A stretch of 64,000 nt of DNA from a virus: positions 1-64,000 of the IMG/VR virus record IMGVR_UViG_3300000228_000006; one strand, 5' to 3'. The notes under the pieces were generated by a model. That model did no database searches. It had not been told where the DNA came from and saw only the letters and a program-made list of their open reading frames with translations. How positions within the stretch are numbered: position 1 is the first letter of the stretch; each line of letters begins with the position of its first letter. The translations under genes were made by a program, and so were the position numbers. Of this stretch, positions 39,601-53,325 are shown one piece after another.

Positions 39601-42392
39601 TTAAGGGTAGAATAGTATTCGTCAAGTTCCTTTGAGTTTAAATTTAATGAAGTTAAATTATTATTAGCATATAAATATTTAGCAATCATACTATCTTCTT
39701 GTAGTTTAATAAAAGTATTAAACTCTTTAGAAGGTTTTGAGCCTTTATATAAATTATAATTATCAACTATTAATTGATTTAATGCCAATCTTTTGTTACC
39801 ATTATCTAAATAAAAACTATAATGTAATTCTTCTGTAAAATTAGCTCCAGCAAAAACAGCCTGTGCTTTTTCTTGTTGAAATAAATTTTTACCATTAACA
39901 CCTACTTCATTTAAATAATTATTTATGAATAATATTTTTTTATTATTATCTTTTAATAAATTAAAGGCTTCTCCTCTTCCATTAGTATTGAATAAGATTT
40001 TATATTGTTTAAATATGTCCTCTAATGTATCTTCATAATAATTACGAGATTGCTCTCTAAATAATTCTATTAAATCTTCATTTGATAAATCTTTTATAAT
40101 CTTACCTTTCCATTCTGTAGAAGTGTTGATAAACTTAGTTAATATTGTAGACTTATCAGAATAATTGCCAATAGTTATAGCAAATGATTTATTTTCATTT
40201 CTTTTATCTTTAGAAAATGATTTAAGAAAATCAAATATAAATGTAGTATTAAAATTTTCAATTACATTAAATTTAGAAGCAGGCTTACTCTCAGTTATTC
40301 CATCACGTACTTCAAGTTTAGTTCCTGTACCTAATATAACAGATTCAGTAGGCAATTTGTCTATATCACTTCCAAAGAAAATTGATCTATGTAATTTATC
40401 TTTGTTCTTATTATAGTTTATATAATGGCTTTGTAATAATGAAGTGTCATTATACATTAAAGTAGCTGTTTTAAAAGTAGGAATTTTATCCCCTTTTAAT
40501 GTATCTACAGTCATAATAGTTTTAGTAATATAATTATCTACAAACTGTTTGATAGCCTCTATTAATAATGGATTACTTAATATTTCCCCTAATGCCTCAC
40601 TTGGTTCTACTGCCGCATCTGGTGTATCTCCACTTAAAATTTCTTCATTTTTTACAATTGCAGGTACAACATCAGTTTTTAATAAGTCAAATAATTTCTC
40701 TAAATCATTTTTTAAACTCTTAAGATTATATTTACCTTTATTTACTCCGCCTGACATATCCATGTTTAGAATAATATCATTAAAAGTTTGAGTATTAATA
40801 TTAAATCTAAATCTTTTATACATAAACTGTTTAAAGTTGTACTTAAATTCTCTTAATTCTCTACTATCTGCTACACTATATGTTCCATCAGGATTTTTTT
40901 CAAGTAACTTAGTATCTAAGTTAATATCTTTAAATAAAGTAGTTAATCCCTTTGATTTATCAAATCAACTATCAGCTTTATTTAAATTATTAGATAGGTT
41001 AGCATATATTCCATTTTGAGTTGCAATAGTACTAGCATTATGCTTATGCATTTCTTGTATTTCGTACTTCCCATTTGTATTATAAATTTGATAACTTGCC
41101 CCAAAAGTATTATTAACAATTTGCCCTAATATAGCTAATACTGAAAAATTTTCACTATTTTTTTCTTTTTCTATTATATTATTATTTTCTATAAAAGATT
41201 GTAAAGAATAAATTAATTCCATTTTAGAAGAAAATATACTATATGGCTTATGGGCTTCTTCTGTAAAATTACTAGCTTTTGCTTCAATAATTTTTGTAAG
41301 ATAATACAATAACATTCTTTTAGGATATTCTTCAAATCTAGTCCATTCACTATCTTGCAGATATGTATTTATATTCTTAGTCTCTAATTCTTTTATTAAT
41401 CCTCCTAAACTATACAAATCCTTCATTTCTAAAAATCCACCTGTAGCTACATTCTTTTTGTTAATTTGAGGAATTGTAGCAACAATAGCCTTTGTTAGTG
41501 AGTCTTCTAGTTTTTCAATTCCTTCAGATTCGTGATCTTCTTTAGATCAGTAAACTTCTTGATTTCCTTTAATATTTAAAGAATATTTAAAACTGTTTGT
41601 AGGAGAGTCATTAAATTTATTAAATACTGAATAGTCAATGTTAAGCACCTTTTTAAAGTACTTATTAATGATATTATCAAAATTTATTAACATAACTGCT
41701 GCATTATAAGCATCAAATTTATTTCTATCATCTACATTTAGAATACTTCCTCTCAAGTTTGGAATTGGCCTTCCATTATAAGATTCTCTTTTTTCATCTG
41801 CTGTAAATAATTGTGATTCTAAAGTACTAATAGCCACTTTAAATGTAGCATATGCATCACTATTAAAAGAGCCGTCACTATTATAAAGTTTTAATTTGTT
41901 GTTGGGCTGATTAACATAATTTAATAATGTTTGAAACAACTCTTCCTTTAAATTCTTTATATTATTATTTAAATCTTCTTTGTTATTAACATAGACTCCT
42001 GTTTTACTGTTACCTATAGCTACAGCTGTCATAACTAACCCTGTTACTTTGGATTTAAAATAGTTTTCTGCTACATTCATAGTGTGAAATAAATCAGTAA
42101 CCTCCGATGAAAGGAAGTTACTGTTTATTGCACTTTTAAAACCAGCAGTTGTTGTGCCTAAATTAGTTAGAAACTTACTAATATTTATTTTATAATAATC
42201 AAAAACATCTATTAAATCTTCTAAGTGGGCTTGATTATTTGTATTTTGAAGATAAGAAAAATAATCTTCTAAAGTAATTTCCATCTTTTCTTCAATAAAT
42301 CTAGATAATTTATCAATATCTTTAATTTGTTGAGCTTTACTATCTATTAAAGATATTACTTTTCTTACATTTATTAATTCACAATTTGCCAT
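33618..42392 (-). CDS. giant single-chain crAss-type DNA-dependent RNA polymerase
   Basis: One protein of 2924 residues after reading nine TGA codons as Trp (34092, 34557, 36210, 36435, 36525, 37545, 38631, 40965, 41547). Residues 1964-1968 are DFDID in LQGSDFDIDKAYIMGY, the metal-binding catalytic motif of the two-barrel RNA polymerase described for phage phi14:2 and crAss-like phages. About 700 residues earlier (from Met1270) lies MGPQLDAGHEADASEI, a conserved crAss polymerase segment in the region of the other barrel. It is some 700 residues longer than the phi14:2 enzyme (about 2180). In that phage the enzyme is packaged and transcribes early genes after injection; the promoters here that look host-like would then serve middle genes. 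Confidence 0.9.
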
Positions 42393-42416
42393 TTTATTTT
42401 CATTATTTATTTATTT

Positions 42417-45400
42417 TTAACATGGGAAAATAGTCTCTAAATCATCATCATATATTGATTTATTCTCATCTCCTGTTAATGTTTGTATTAATACATTCAA
42501 TTTTGCATTTACTGTATCTATTGGTTTTTTAGCTTCTCTAACACTAGATAAATTTAAAGATGTATTAGCTAATGCTTGTACTATCCTGATTTTTATGCCA
42601 TCAACGCTATTTAAATCTATCTCAATATCTTCCTTAGATAAATTTAAAAAGTCTAATGCTATAAGTAATTCATTATATAATTTCTTATTAGTTGTTGAGT
42701 CTTTTAAATTTTCAAAGTAATTTAAAATATTAATTAATTCTTGGTAATCATTTTTATCTAGTCCTTCAAGTCATTTAGTTTGTAGTAGATTAAATGATAA
42801 ATTTGTTGGCTCTTCTGAAGTTATTGCCGTATTCTGTATTTCTTCTTCTACTTGTTCAATATTTGGAACTATTGTTTCTTTCTTAGTTTTTGAATTTACA
42901 GGGGGCTTTTCAGGATTAATTAACTCTTCTTTAAATTTGTTTTCTAAATTAATTATAATTCTTGGTGGTTCTGGAACTGCGTTAATAAAGGTTTTTTTAC
43001 TAATATTTATTCCATCACTGGTTTTTCTTACAGTATTATTATTATCAGTGTAAGATAAAATATTATAATATATTGGCCCTTGATTACCAATAAAAGCCAT
43101 AAGTTTATCTACTGTTTCTTGCATTTCTGCAATAATTGGTTTATATTCCTCCGATGGATTTTTATAGAATCTTAGGTTAAATAAATTTATAAAAGGCATT
43201 GCCCAAGTTCCATTAGTTTTAATTAATGGTAGAACTTTCTTTTTTAATTCTTTTGCATTTAATGTACTATTATCACTATAAGTTTTAGCTATAGTTTCTA
43301 ATGTAGTTTTAAAATTAATAAAAGAACTTCCTACTTTTTTAGTATCTCTACTTGTAAAAATATCTTCAATTAGACCTAAAATAGATGTTGGCAGTTTAAA
43401 GTTTACACTTGATTTATTAAATTCTCCTTTTTCAATATCAAATAATTTATCAAATAGACCTTTATCTTCAATAATTAATTTAGTAAGCCAATCTAATATC
43501 TGAGTTGGACTAGCTAATGCATTAAAGGCTTTTTTATCAAAGGACTTATTACCATCTGCATATATTTCTTTAGCCTCTTGTTTAACCTGTTCAATAGTCC
43601 TACTTTCTACAAACACTGGGATTAATTTAGTTTGTATATCTTTACCAACTCCTCCCTCAAAATCATTTTTATATGACAATTTTATATAGGGTTTTCCTGC
43701 ATATTTTTCATATAACTTCTTAATTTGTTCATCAGTTCTTGGTGTTCCATAATTAAATGAATTTATTAAAGATTTAAATGCCGCATAATTAGGTTCAGAT
43801 GGATAAAAGAATATAGTTGGTGTACCGCCCTCTGATTTAACTAACGTTCCTGGGAATGTATTAGTTATTTCAGTTAAGTATGTTTTACTATTAATATTTT
43901 TACCATTACTATCTTTGAATTTAACAAGTCTAGTATTAGTAATAAGTTTAACATCAGTAAAAGTCAGTGGTTTACCTATTTCTACTATATGTACATCAGC
44001 ATTTGTTTTAAAATATTTAGTTAGCTCTTTAATTTTGTCTGTATATGCTTCTCCTGTTTTTTCACCAAATTCAAAATTATCATTGCCGTTTTTAGAAATA
44101 TTAGCTAAAGTTAAGTAATGACTCTTACCATCATAGGTTATTTTTAATGATAGATTGATAAAAGGATCTGCATTTGTTAAAGTTTGCCCTATATTAAATC
44201 CAAATTTATCTCCTGGCTTATTAAATTCTTTATCATACATTGAAGCTGTTAATACATAGTCAACTTCTACTTCTCTAGACTTAATATTATCAATCCCTAA
44301 AGCTCGTTTAATAAATTCTTTATTATTTGCATCATTAAAAAGTGCTGTTTTATGGCTTTTTATGTTATTAAAAATTGCTAATGTTTTTAAATCACTTCAA
44401 GTTTTAAATAACTCTTCTGCATCTTCGCCCTTAATTCTAGTGTCTACACCATTTAATACTTTAAAATTTAAGTCAGTATTTGTTTTTGATCCTCCAAACT
44501 CAATAAAATCTACTTTATTTGTATCCACATTTCTTCTTACAACAGCATTTCAATTATTATAAAAGCTATGAAACATTATATCAAAATTATCTTCTATAAT
44601 AGTTTGCTTAGAGCCATCTGCATTTGTTTTTGTTGATGTAGGTTGTTTAAATTCATCCCCATTAATATCATCATTTCCATTTAATTCATTATTAGTTATG
44701 ATGAAATCTGTGTTATAATCTACCTTCTCACTTGTTATCGAGCCTTCTGTTGTATTTTCTTCATCAAGGTTAGTAATTGTATTAGAAAAAGTAAACCCCT
44801 TTGACATAGCCTTAAAATCATTATCAAGGAGTTCTTTAATAGTTTTAATTCTAGTATCTTTATTCTTGTTAATAACCTCTTCTGTTAATGGTTCACGTAT
44901 TTCAGTAAAATTATCTGATACATTTTCAATTTTTAATGACTTAGTAAAATTTAAACCAGAATCTACAATAATAGTACCATTTTTTGCTCTAGATATATAA
45001 GTATAAAATTCTTTTAATTTATGATTTGTTTTTTCAGATTTAATTAATGATGTATCAAATATAAAGTAGTCTGATTCATTACCTTGAATATTATTTAAAT
45101 TAAATATTTTCAGATTTGGATTTTCTAGGTTAATTCCAGCAGCTATTAAAGATTGTTTATAATCCTCAGATAAACCATTGTAGTCATCACTAGACTCTGT
45201 TAATATACCTACTTTTAAACCATTATCTAAATTTATTTTCATTACTTTTAATAAGTCTTGATTTAAATCAGGTACAATTATATCTCCATTTAAAACCCCA
45301 TTTTTAGTGTCTAAAAAGGAATGTAAAGTTGGTTTAATATTATCTAAAGTTAATAGTACATTCGATTCAGTATTATCAAAGTCTTCTGTATAAAATTTAG

Positions 45401-48400
45401 AAATAGTACTAATTAATCCAATCATGGAATCATTGTTATCTCTTTTTTGATTATTAGCAGAACGAACTGTAATATTTAGAGTTGGAGTAAATATTCCATT
45501 TGCTCTATTTGCATTATATTCTATAAAGCCATTAACATCAACTTTTTTACCAATTTGATTAGTATCTCCTGCTGTATGAATTTTCATAAAGCTACCCTTT
45601 TCTTTAGTAAGTCGTGATATTTCATTTAAGATAACTAACTCAACTGCAGAAAAGTGTGTTGTTTCATCTATTAATAGTAAATTAGGTAAATTTTCTAAAG
45701 AAACTTTATTTAATTCCTCAAAAATAAATGGCATACCATTATCAGATTCTTTTAATTTAACTGCTGGTAAGTTTTCATAATCAGTTCCTTGTTCTATATA
45801 CTTATTATTAGTATTAGTTAAAGATGCTTCTTCTTCTTTAATAGTTTCCATTAAAGCCCCTATACCTAATTTTTCATATAAAAGTTTTTTACTAAAGTTT
45901 TCAGTATTTAGTGTGGAAGTGTTAATTCCTTCTAAAACATCTGTCATTAATTTAGAACCCTGATCTTTATGAGGGCCAGCAAATCAAATGCTTAAATTTG
46001 GATTATCTGGCAATAATGCTTTTACAAGCATTTTAAATACAACAGTTGTTTTACCTGTACCACCACCTCCTAAAATAAATGTTATTAAATCTGTTTTTAA
46101 TAATTCCGTTTTAGTATTTTCATCCATATTCTCAGTTATCATCTGAAATAATTCTGGACTTACTGTAGAAGCCATCATTACTTTAGCTGCTAACTCTTGA
46201 GTATAAAATGGTGCTTTATTAAAGGCTATATCTTCTAATATATTTAAATCTTTAATAAAATGATCTCTAGAATTTATAGAAAAAATAGTTGCTAAATAAA
46301 TAGCTCTTTCATAATCAGTAATATCCTCAGATTTAAAATCTTTATTTATCACAGATTTATTATCAGTTATATTTAAAAATTCAAGTATTACCTTAAAAGC
46401 CTCTGCTTTATTGTCTTTATTTGCTTCATAAATTAATGTTTCAATTTTCATTAATTTTTTCTCATTAGAATCTTTTGAATTTAAAATTTCAGTTAAATCC
46501 GGTATAACAGGGTTACCTTTATACATAGGATTTTGCTTTATTAAACTCTTAATAGTCTCTAAATTGGTTTTAGTCATAATTTCTCTTACTGCTTCTTGTT
46601 CATTGAACATTTTAGAAGAATTACTTTTAGATATATTTAAAATAAATTCTAATTTATTAATGTATCTATCTAAGTCTTTATTCATTAAAGTGGCAGTATC
46701 TGAACTAATAGTTTTTAAACTTATAGTATCAGAGGTAATCTTATTTCTTTTAACAAAATTTTGTCTTGAAGCAATGAATCCAATAGGGTCTCCATAACTT
46801 AATTCAGTCGTACTCATAGAATTAACTACTGATTTTAACAATTTTAAAGTATTAATAGCTTGTTGTAAATCTCTATTTTTAATTCCTTCTGCTAAATAAT
46901 TTGATATAGACGAAGATGAAATTAAAGACTGTTCTTCTTGTTTTAATAATTGTAAAATAGTTGATGTTCTACTTTTTGAATTATCCTCTAAAGATAATTG
47001 AAATTCTTCTAAAAAATTGTATAATTCATTTTCAACTAAATCTAGCCCTTTAGCTTGTAATTCATATAATTTATTTAATTGTTTTAAATCACGTATAGAA
47101 TTTTTGTTATCTACTAAGTTTTTTATGGCTTTTTCTAATTGTTTATTAGTATCTTCATCTCCTAATAACTTGGTAAATTCTATAGGTAAGTTTAATTTTT
47201 CAATTGTTTCTTTTCTATAGTCTGTTCCAATAACATAAGTAATTTCATCCTCATTTTCTTCAGAAATTGCTGCTTGTTCTTTAAGAATTTGTTCAAATAA
47301 ATCTTTATCATCTTCTTCATAGTAAACATCTCCATTTTTTAAAGTTATTTTATTTATTTTATTTGTGTACTGATTTAATTGATTAGCTATTTTATCTGCA
47401 TTATTTAAAATAGATAACATATCTAATGGATTTGTAATGGTGAAATTTTTCAAATAAACATTATTTAATTCTAATAATCTATTATCCACCATTTTTTTAG
47501 CTTCCTTAAACATTTCCATGTCTGCTTTTCCAGGTTTACTTAAAGTATCTAAAAGTAATTCTAAAGCTATATTATTTATTTTTAAGAAATCTGGCTTATT
47601 TTTTGCAATAGCTGCATTTTTTTCTACTATTCAAACTTTATTTTTATAATCTAAGTATTCTCTATATTGAGAATAAATTGAATTTTCTGAATTGTAATTT
47701 TTATAAGTATTTAATTTAGATTGTATATCTTCTAAAAATACATCAAGGTTAGGAGTATCAGAATTTAAAATATCATTTCATTCATTACTTATTAAACTAT
47801 TTATTTCTTCTGTATTTCTTATACTTTCTAATTTAAATTCATCTGTTTTAGCCCTTGAATTCAAATCAGTTAATTCTTGTATTAAGGGTTTTAATAATTC
47901 TTGAATTTGAGCTGAAAGGCCTATTCCTGACTTATCTAAAAGTTTAGTAACATCAGTTTCTCCATTAATTATTTGGTCTAATAAATCATTGCTTAAGGTT
48001 GGGTTAGCTTTTTTAAAATTATCTAATAATCTATTACGTTTTTCAATTAAATAATTTTCAGCTATTTCATTTAAATCATAAAATTCTCCTGTAAACGGAT
48101 TATCAAAATAATTATTTAACTCATCTTGTTCAGAATTTAATTCCTTTGGAAGTTTACTTTCTAATAGTTGTTCAAACTTAAAGTTAATAGCTTTAATGTT
48201 ACTTAAATTAGATATATCACCTAATCCAAAAGTAATTTTAGATTTTTCTAAATTATCAATCTCTTCTTGTATTTCTGGAGTTATTTCTTCAGATTGAAGT
48301 AATTGAGTTATTTTTAAATTTACATTATTATTAAAAGCATTTACGCTATCATTAAAATGTTCTGCAAATTTTTCACCAGAAAAACTAGTTGGAGGTAATC

Positions 48401-51400
48401 CTTTACTTAAACTATCAATAATATAAGCAACTTTGCTTATCTTTTTTACTTCTCCTTCATCCTCAATTTCAATTTCTTCTTCTAATTGACTTTTACTCAA
48501 TGGCTTAAATTCTCCATCAATATAATTGCCAACTAAACCATTATTTATGAAATTAGAAGCTACGTCAGTTCTATATACATCTCAAGGTGCAAATTGTTTT
48601 TTAGTATACCCTTTTAGTTCATTACTAATTTGAATGTAACTTTCTATAGCTCTTGCTTTTTCCTCTTCTGTTCCTGCAGTATTAAAGATTTCTATTGTTC
48701 TTTTTAAATCTAAAGTTTTTTTATGAATCTCTTTTCTAACTGCATCATATCCAGTTTCCACTCATTTTGCAATTGCTGGATTAGTATTTTTCTCTAACTC
48801 TAAATAAGCCTTATATTTAGTTTCTAAATCAAATTTTATATCAGCATTATCTAAGTAACCTTGAAATTCTTTATTTATTCGCTCTTTACTTAATCCTAGC
48901 CCAGTTTCTGGCAGTTTATAATAATCAATATTGTATTTTGTTTTAGTGTATGTATTTTTATCGAGTGTTAATCAATCTTGGCTTAGTTGTTTTGATAAGT
49001 AAAAGGTAGCTTGTCCAAAATAATGTTCGGCATTTTTACCTTCTAATATATCATTTTTCTTTTGAATATATATTTTACGTTCATCCTCTAATAAAGTAAT
49101 AGTAGCTTTATTATTAACTTTAGCTTCTTCTGTTGTAGTTAAACTTTGTATTTTAGTAGTTAAATCTACTATCCTATCCAAACTTCTTGTATAATCTTCT
49201 AATATTAAACCTTCAATACCAACTGCATTATCTCCTTTCGCTTTTTCTAGTTCATTAATAACAATATGATCTAATAAAGCCTTTTTAACAATTTCTTCAT
49301 TAGTATGAGCTAACCCTTGAGAATTCATAATACCATCTATGGAATTAATCATCCCAATAGCTGTATCAGCAATAACATCTGCTTGAGATTTACCTTGCTC
49401 TGCTGCTACTGGATTTCCATCAACATCTACTGGAGATATATAAGAATTACCCAAACGTTTTCTTTGTCTATTAATTTCATTAATTGCTAAGTCTTTTTGA
49501 CCATTCCCAATTAATTGATATATTGATTGTTTTACTTCCTGAGGTATTTTTCCAGTTAATCTTGGCTCAATAACTGTTGAGTTAAATTCAAACATTGGAC
49601 CGCCAATCATACCGCCAACTAAATTAGCTACATAATTTTCTAGCCCAGATTTTGAGAATATAACATCTGTACCTCCAAAACTTCCCTGCTTTTCAGTAAA
49701 TCCTAAATAAGACATTGTATCTATTACGCCTTTAGTAGCATCCTGTACTAATTGCTCACTTACTTCTTCTACTCCTTCCACAACTGAATGTTTCCAAAGA
49801 TTTTCCCCCAAAACAGAAGGAGACATAAATGTATCCTCAATTGTATTTTTAAAATTTTTAAATATTCCTGCTAATTTAACCTTACCTTCAACCTTATTTG
49901 ATTCTGCAAATGCACTTTTAATAGGTTCAAAGTACCCTGAAATACTTTTTTTCATTAGGGCTTTATTAGTCTCAATAGAATATCCAGTTGATTTATCTAA
50001 AAATCAATCTCCCATCCTATTATTCATCATAACCCCATATTGACCAGCAGCTACTGCTAATGTAGCAAATCCAGCTGTACGTTTATCATAGCCTCCTTCA
50101 ATAGCTGCTCCATAGGTATCAGCAGATGTAGTTAATGCCATATACCCTAAATTTAAAGCTTTTGACATAGCAGACTGTTTTTTAAGAAATTCAGCCATTT
50201 CTGGTATTTTAGACATAGCTGATTGTTTTAACATCCCTATATCTTTCATATCTATCTTTCCACTAATAACTCCTTGTAATAATTCATTATCAATTCCTTT
50301 AGCAATCTTCTCTCCTTCGTCAGATAATTTTAAAGCTGAATTATTAGTAAATACTTTAGCTAAACTAGCTGCAGCTCTTTGTTCGTATATTTGAGAGAAT
50401 ACACTTGTAACCATTTGGCCCATTTGTTCATAATTAAACATTGAGCCCTGAGCCTCATCTGAAAAAGACTGTGCTTTAAATTTAGTCATGTAACCCTCTG
50501 CTGCAGTTGCAGCGTCAGTTAATCCGCTTTTATTTTCTCCTAGTAATAACCCTTCAAATGATTTATAAAATGTTGGTAAAACTGATGATAATCCAATAGC
50601 AGCACTTACTCTCCCATAATGAATATTAAATCCTGGTATTAAATATGGAGCTATTTGTGCAGCTAATTTAAATGTTGTTCCACTTATAGATTTCTCTCTA
50701 CTATCAGAATCCATAAAATCAAGCTTATTAAATATACTGCCATCAGTAGTTAATACATCTGTTGGGTTTAATACTTGTTTTCCATAAACTTCTCTATCTC
50801 CAAGTGTTTCCATAAAGAGATTACCACTTGCATCAGCTTTTCAATCCCCCTTTTTATGTTTAACTTGTACTCCATATTCTGGATCTAGATGTACTCCTTC
50901 TTCATCCCATTGTGCATAAACTAAAGTTTCCCCAAAAAAATTATTTAATAATCCCCTATCATTAGCAGAGTCTTTACTCCATTCTCCTGTTTTAGTATCA
51001 AATATTTTTCCAGATTGTGCTATTTCTCTTAAAGATAGTGGATTTGCATCAATACTTCCTACTCCTGTCCAACCTTTTAATGATTTAAATGGATCTATAT
51101 CTTGACTATATTCTACATCTACTTTATAAGTTTTTGCAAATTTTGGACGTGTAATATCAAAAGGACTATACTCAATAGTATCTAACCCTTTTAAATATTC
51201 TTCATTAGTGATTTCTGCATATTTAGTTGAGGCTACTGCATAAGCATCGTTAAATGCTAAATCATCAAACTTGCCATTTTCATCTTTAAACTTTTCTTGT
51301 ATAAAAGTAGATTGTTTATATTTATCTTTACTAAATAATGAAGTATTATTTCCATTTATATTTGAGCTAAGTAGGTCATATGAACTTGCAGTAGGGTTAT

Positions 51401-51443
51401 CCAATACTGCCACCATCATATCATTTGCTTTAGTTATTTCCAT
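42417..51443 (-). CDS. 3008-aa giant late protein with embedded SF1 helicase
   Basis: A single reading frame of 3008 residues after reading eleven TGA codons as Trp (among them 42771, 44550, 45984, 47778, 48972, 50004, 50841). Residues about 1780-2170 form an SF1 helicase: Walker A GGGGTGKTT (1792-1800), Walker B LLLIDETTHFS (Asp1926-Glu1927), motif III AGDTNQIGK, motif V NIQGNESDYFIFD and motif VI FYTYISRAKNG (from 2146). The N-terminal 700 residues contain Ala/Gly-rich and mildly hydrophobic stretches (AGFATLAVAAGQYGVMM); the middle is coiled-coil-like, Glu/Lys/Leu-rich. It starts two bases after the 625-aa gene and ends 25 bases before the polymerase gene, so it is probably a virion cargo protein. 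Confidence 0.85.
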
Positions 51444-51444
51444 A

Positions 51445-53322
51445 TTATTCTATTAATTTTTTTGCATTTGCACTTACTGGTTTATTTCCAGTCATATTTG
51501 GGTCTTCTTGTAAATTTCTTTGAATGTCTGCAATACCTGCAGCTGGCCCATATAAATGTGAGTTAATTGCAGCTATTTGTGCTGAAGCATCTGGTCTATA
51601 TGCTATATATGTCATTCCAGCTAGTGGTCTTTCTAATGATAAAGTTCCTTTTGGAATTACTTTTTTAATAATTGGTTTAGCTGTAGTTCCTGAAGTAAAT
51701 GTCCAGGCTTGTTCCATTAAATTTGTAGCTATATCTGCATTATCTCCAATTAATCTAACTAAATTTTTATTATCTGCAAATTCTGTAGCTGAGTTAGTTA
51801 ATGTAGGAATTGCTAAAAATGGTTTAACATATTTATTATCTCTAATAACTTTAGTAATTTTACCATCTTTGCCAGGGATAGCATCTATATAAATATTAAA
51901 ACCAGCGTCATGGAATCTTTTTTCTGCTACTTTAATGGACTCTTTATCTTTATTTGCTTCATAAACTGCCATTAAATCCTTAAATTCTTGCATACTTTCA
52001 AAATCAGGTAAACCTCCATCTTTAACTGGTAAAAGTACCTGTGCTACATCCTGTCCATTGTAGACTAAATTTTGTAATTGAATTGGATTAATTTTTATAT
52101 CCCCTAAATAGGCTTTATTAATATCTAATAAAATACCCAAACCACCTTGAGTTAAAGCATTAGCCACTGTAGAAACTCCAATTTGTTCATTATTTTTTAA
52201 ATTTAGCAATGGCCCAATAGACGAAGCATGAATTGACATTTTTGTTCCTTTATTATTATTAATGTCATAGTTATTGCCAGTTATGTTTAATTTACCTGAA
52301 TGGAATAATTCTGTAGGGGATAAAGCTATATTTTTAACTGCCTCTCCATTTTTTCCAGTTCTATTTCCATCAGTATCTTTAACTTCTGAAATACTTACAT
52401 CTGATTCTGGAGCATAACTTGCAGTTAATAATTCTTTAATAATGGTTTTTGAATCTTCTTTGCCTTCCATTATTGTTATGAGTTCTAATTTTCTTTGGGC
52501 AGACTCTCCTAATGTAGACCATATATAATTTAATGCAGTAGTTAAGTCTTTTTGTTTACTGCTAGATGTAATTTTATAAGAGCCATCAGCAGTTATACTA
52601 GATAATGCATCTAATTCTTTTTGAGTTGGCTTTCTACTTCCTGTAATTTTAGCTATTTCACTTGACATGTCCTTAGTTGCATAAAAATCTGTACTATCAG
52701 ATGCTAACTTAACCATTGATACAATAGATTGCACATGGTCACTAATTTTATTCATGCCAATAGAAGTGTTAGCTACTTCAAAAACTCCATTCTGTCCTGT
52801 TAATTGTGCTTCAAAATTCCTAGCATTTAAAAGTTCAGATACAGTTAATAATTTAACCTTACCTTTATTTTCTTTATAAGTATTTAAACTAATAGCTTGT
52901 ATTTGCCCATCTCCTCTACGAGTGTAAACCTCATTATTAGTACCAATTGCAGTTTCTCCATATCCACCTGTTTTTTCTGAAGTTGCAACAGCAGAATCCC
53001 AAGCTTTCTTATTTTCCATTAATTGATTTACTTTAGCAATTTGTTGTAAATAATTAATCATTGGCTTAGCCCCAAATGTATTTGAAGCTCCAAAATAATC
53101 TTGTTGTAATGTAGTCATTTTAGTAGCAAAATCATTTACGTCATTTACTAATCCAGCTCCCATTAATTTTTCATAAATTTTATCATTCATAACACCCTCT
53201 TCACCAGATTTCTCTGATGAAGATGCTTGTGTTGATGTTGATGTTGATTGTTGTGGTGCTGGATTAATATAAGGAGTAAAAGTTATTCCTCCACCTCCTG
53301 CCAATTTTAATGTATATTTCAT
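51445..53322 (-). CDS. 625-aa late virion protein candidate
   Basis: A 625-residue protein in one standard-code ORF: unusually for this module it contains no TGA; all its Trp codons are TGG. It begins MKYTLKLAGGGGITFTPY, followed by a Ser/Thr/Gln-rich stretch (residues 25-40), then a helical and mixed body without recognised motifs. The Gly-Gly-rich N-terminus resembles other late proteins here. Three bases separate it from the upstream 1565-aa gene and one from the 3008-aa gene. Position suggests a structural or cargo protein. Confidence 0.75.
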   Translation of the reverse strand: MKYTLKLAGGGGITFTPYINPAPQQSTSTSTQASSSEKSGEEGVMNDKIYEKLMGAGLVNDVNDFATKMTTLQQDYFGASNTFGAKPMINYLQQIAKVNQLMENKKAWDSAVATSEKTGGYGETAIGTNNEVYTRRGDGQIQAISLNTYKENKGKVKLLTVSELLNARNFEAQLTGQNGVFEVANTSIGMNKISDHVQSIVSMVKLASDSTDFYATKDMSSEIAKITGSRKPTQKELDALSSITADGSYKITSSSKQKDLTTALNYIWSTLGESAQRKLELITIMEGKEDSKTIIKELLTASYAPESDVSISEVKDTDGNRTGKNGEAVKNIALSPTELFHSGKLNITGNNYDINNNKGTKMSIHASSIGPLLNLKNNEQIGVSTVANALTQGGLGILLDINKAYLGDIKINPIQLQNLVYNGQDVAQVLLPVKDGGLPDFESMQEFKDLMAVYEANKDKESIKVAEKRFHDAGFNIYIDAIPGKDGKITKVIRDNKYVKPFLAIPTLTNSATEFADNKNLVRLIGDNADIATNLMEQAWTFTSGTTAKPIIKKVIPKGTLSLERPLAGMTYIAYRPDASAQIAAINSHLYGPAAGIADIQRNLQEDPNMTGNKPVSANAKKLIE

Positions 53323-53325
53323 ATT

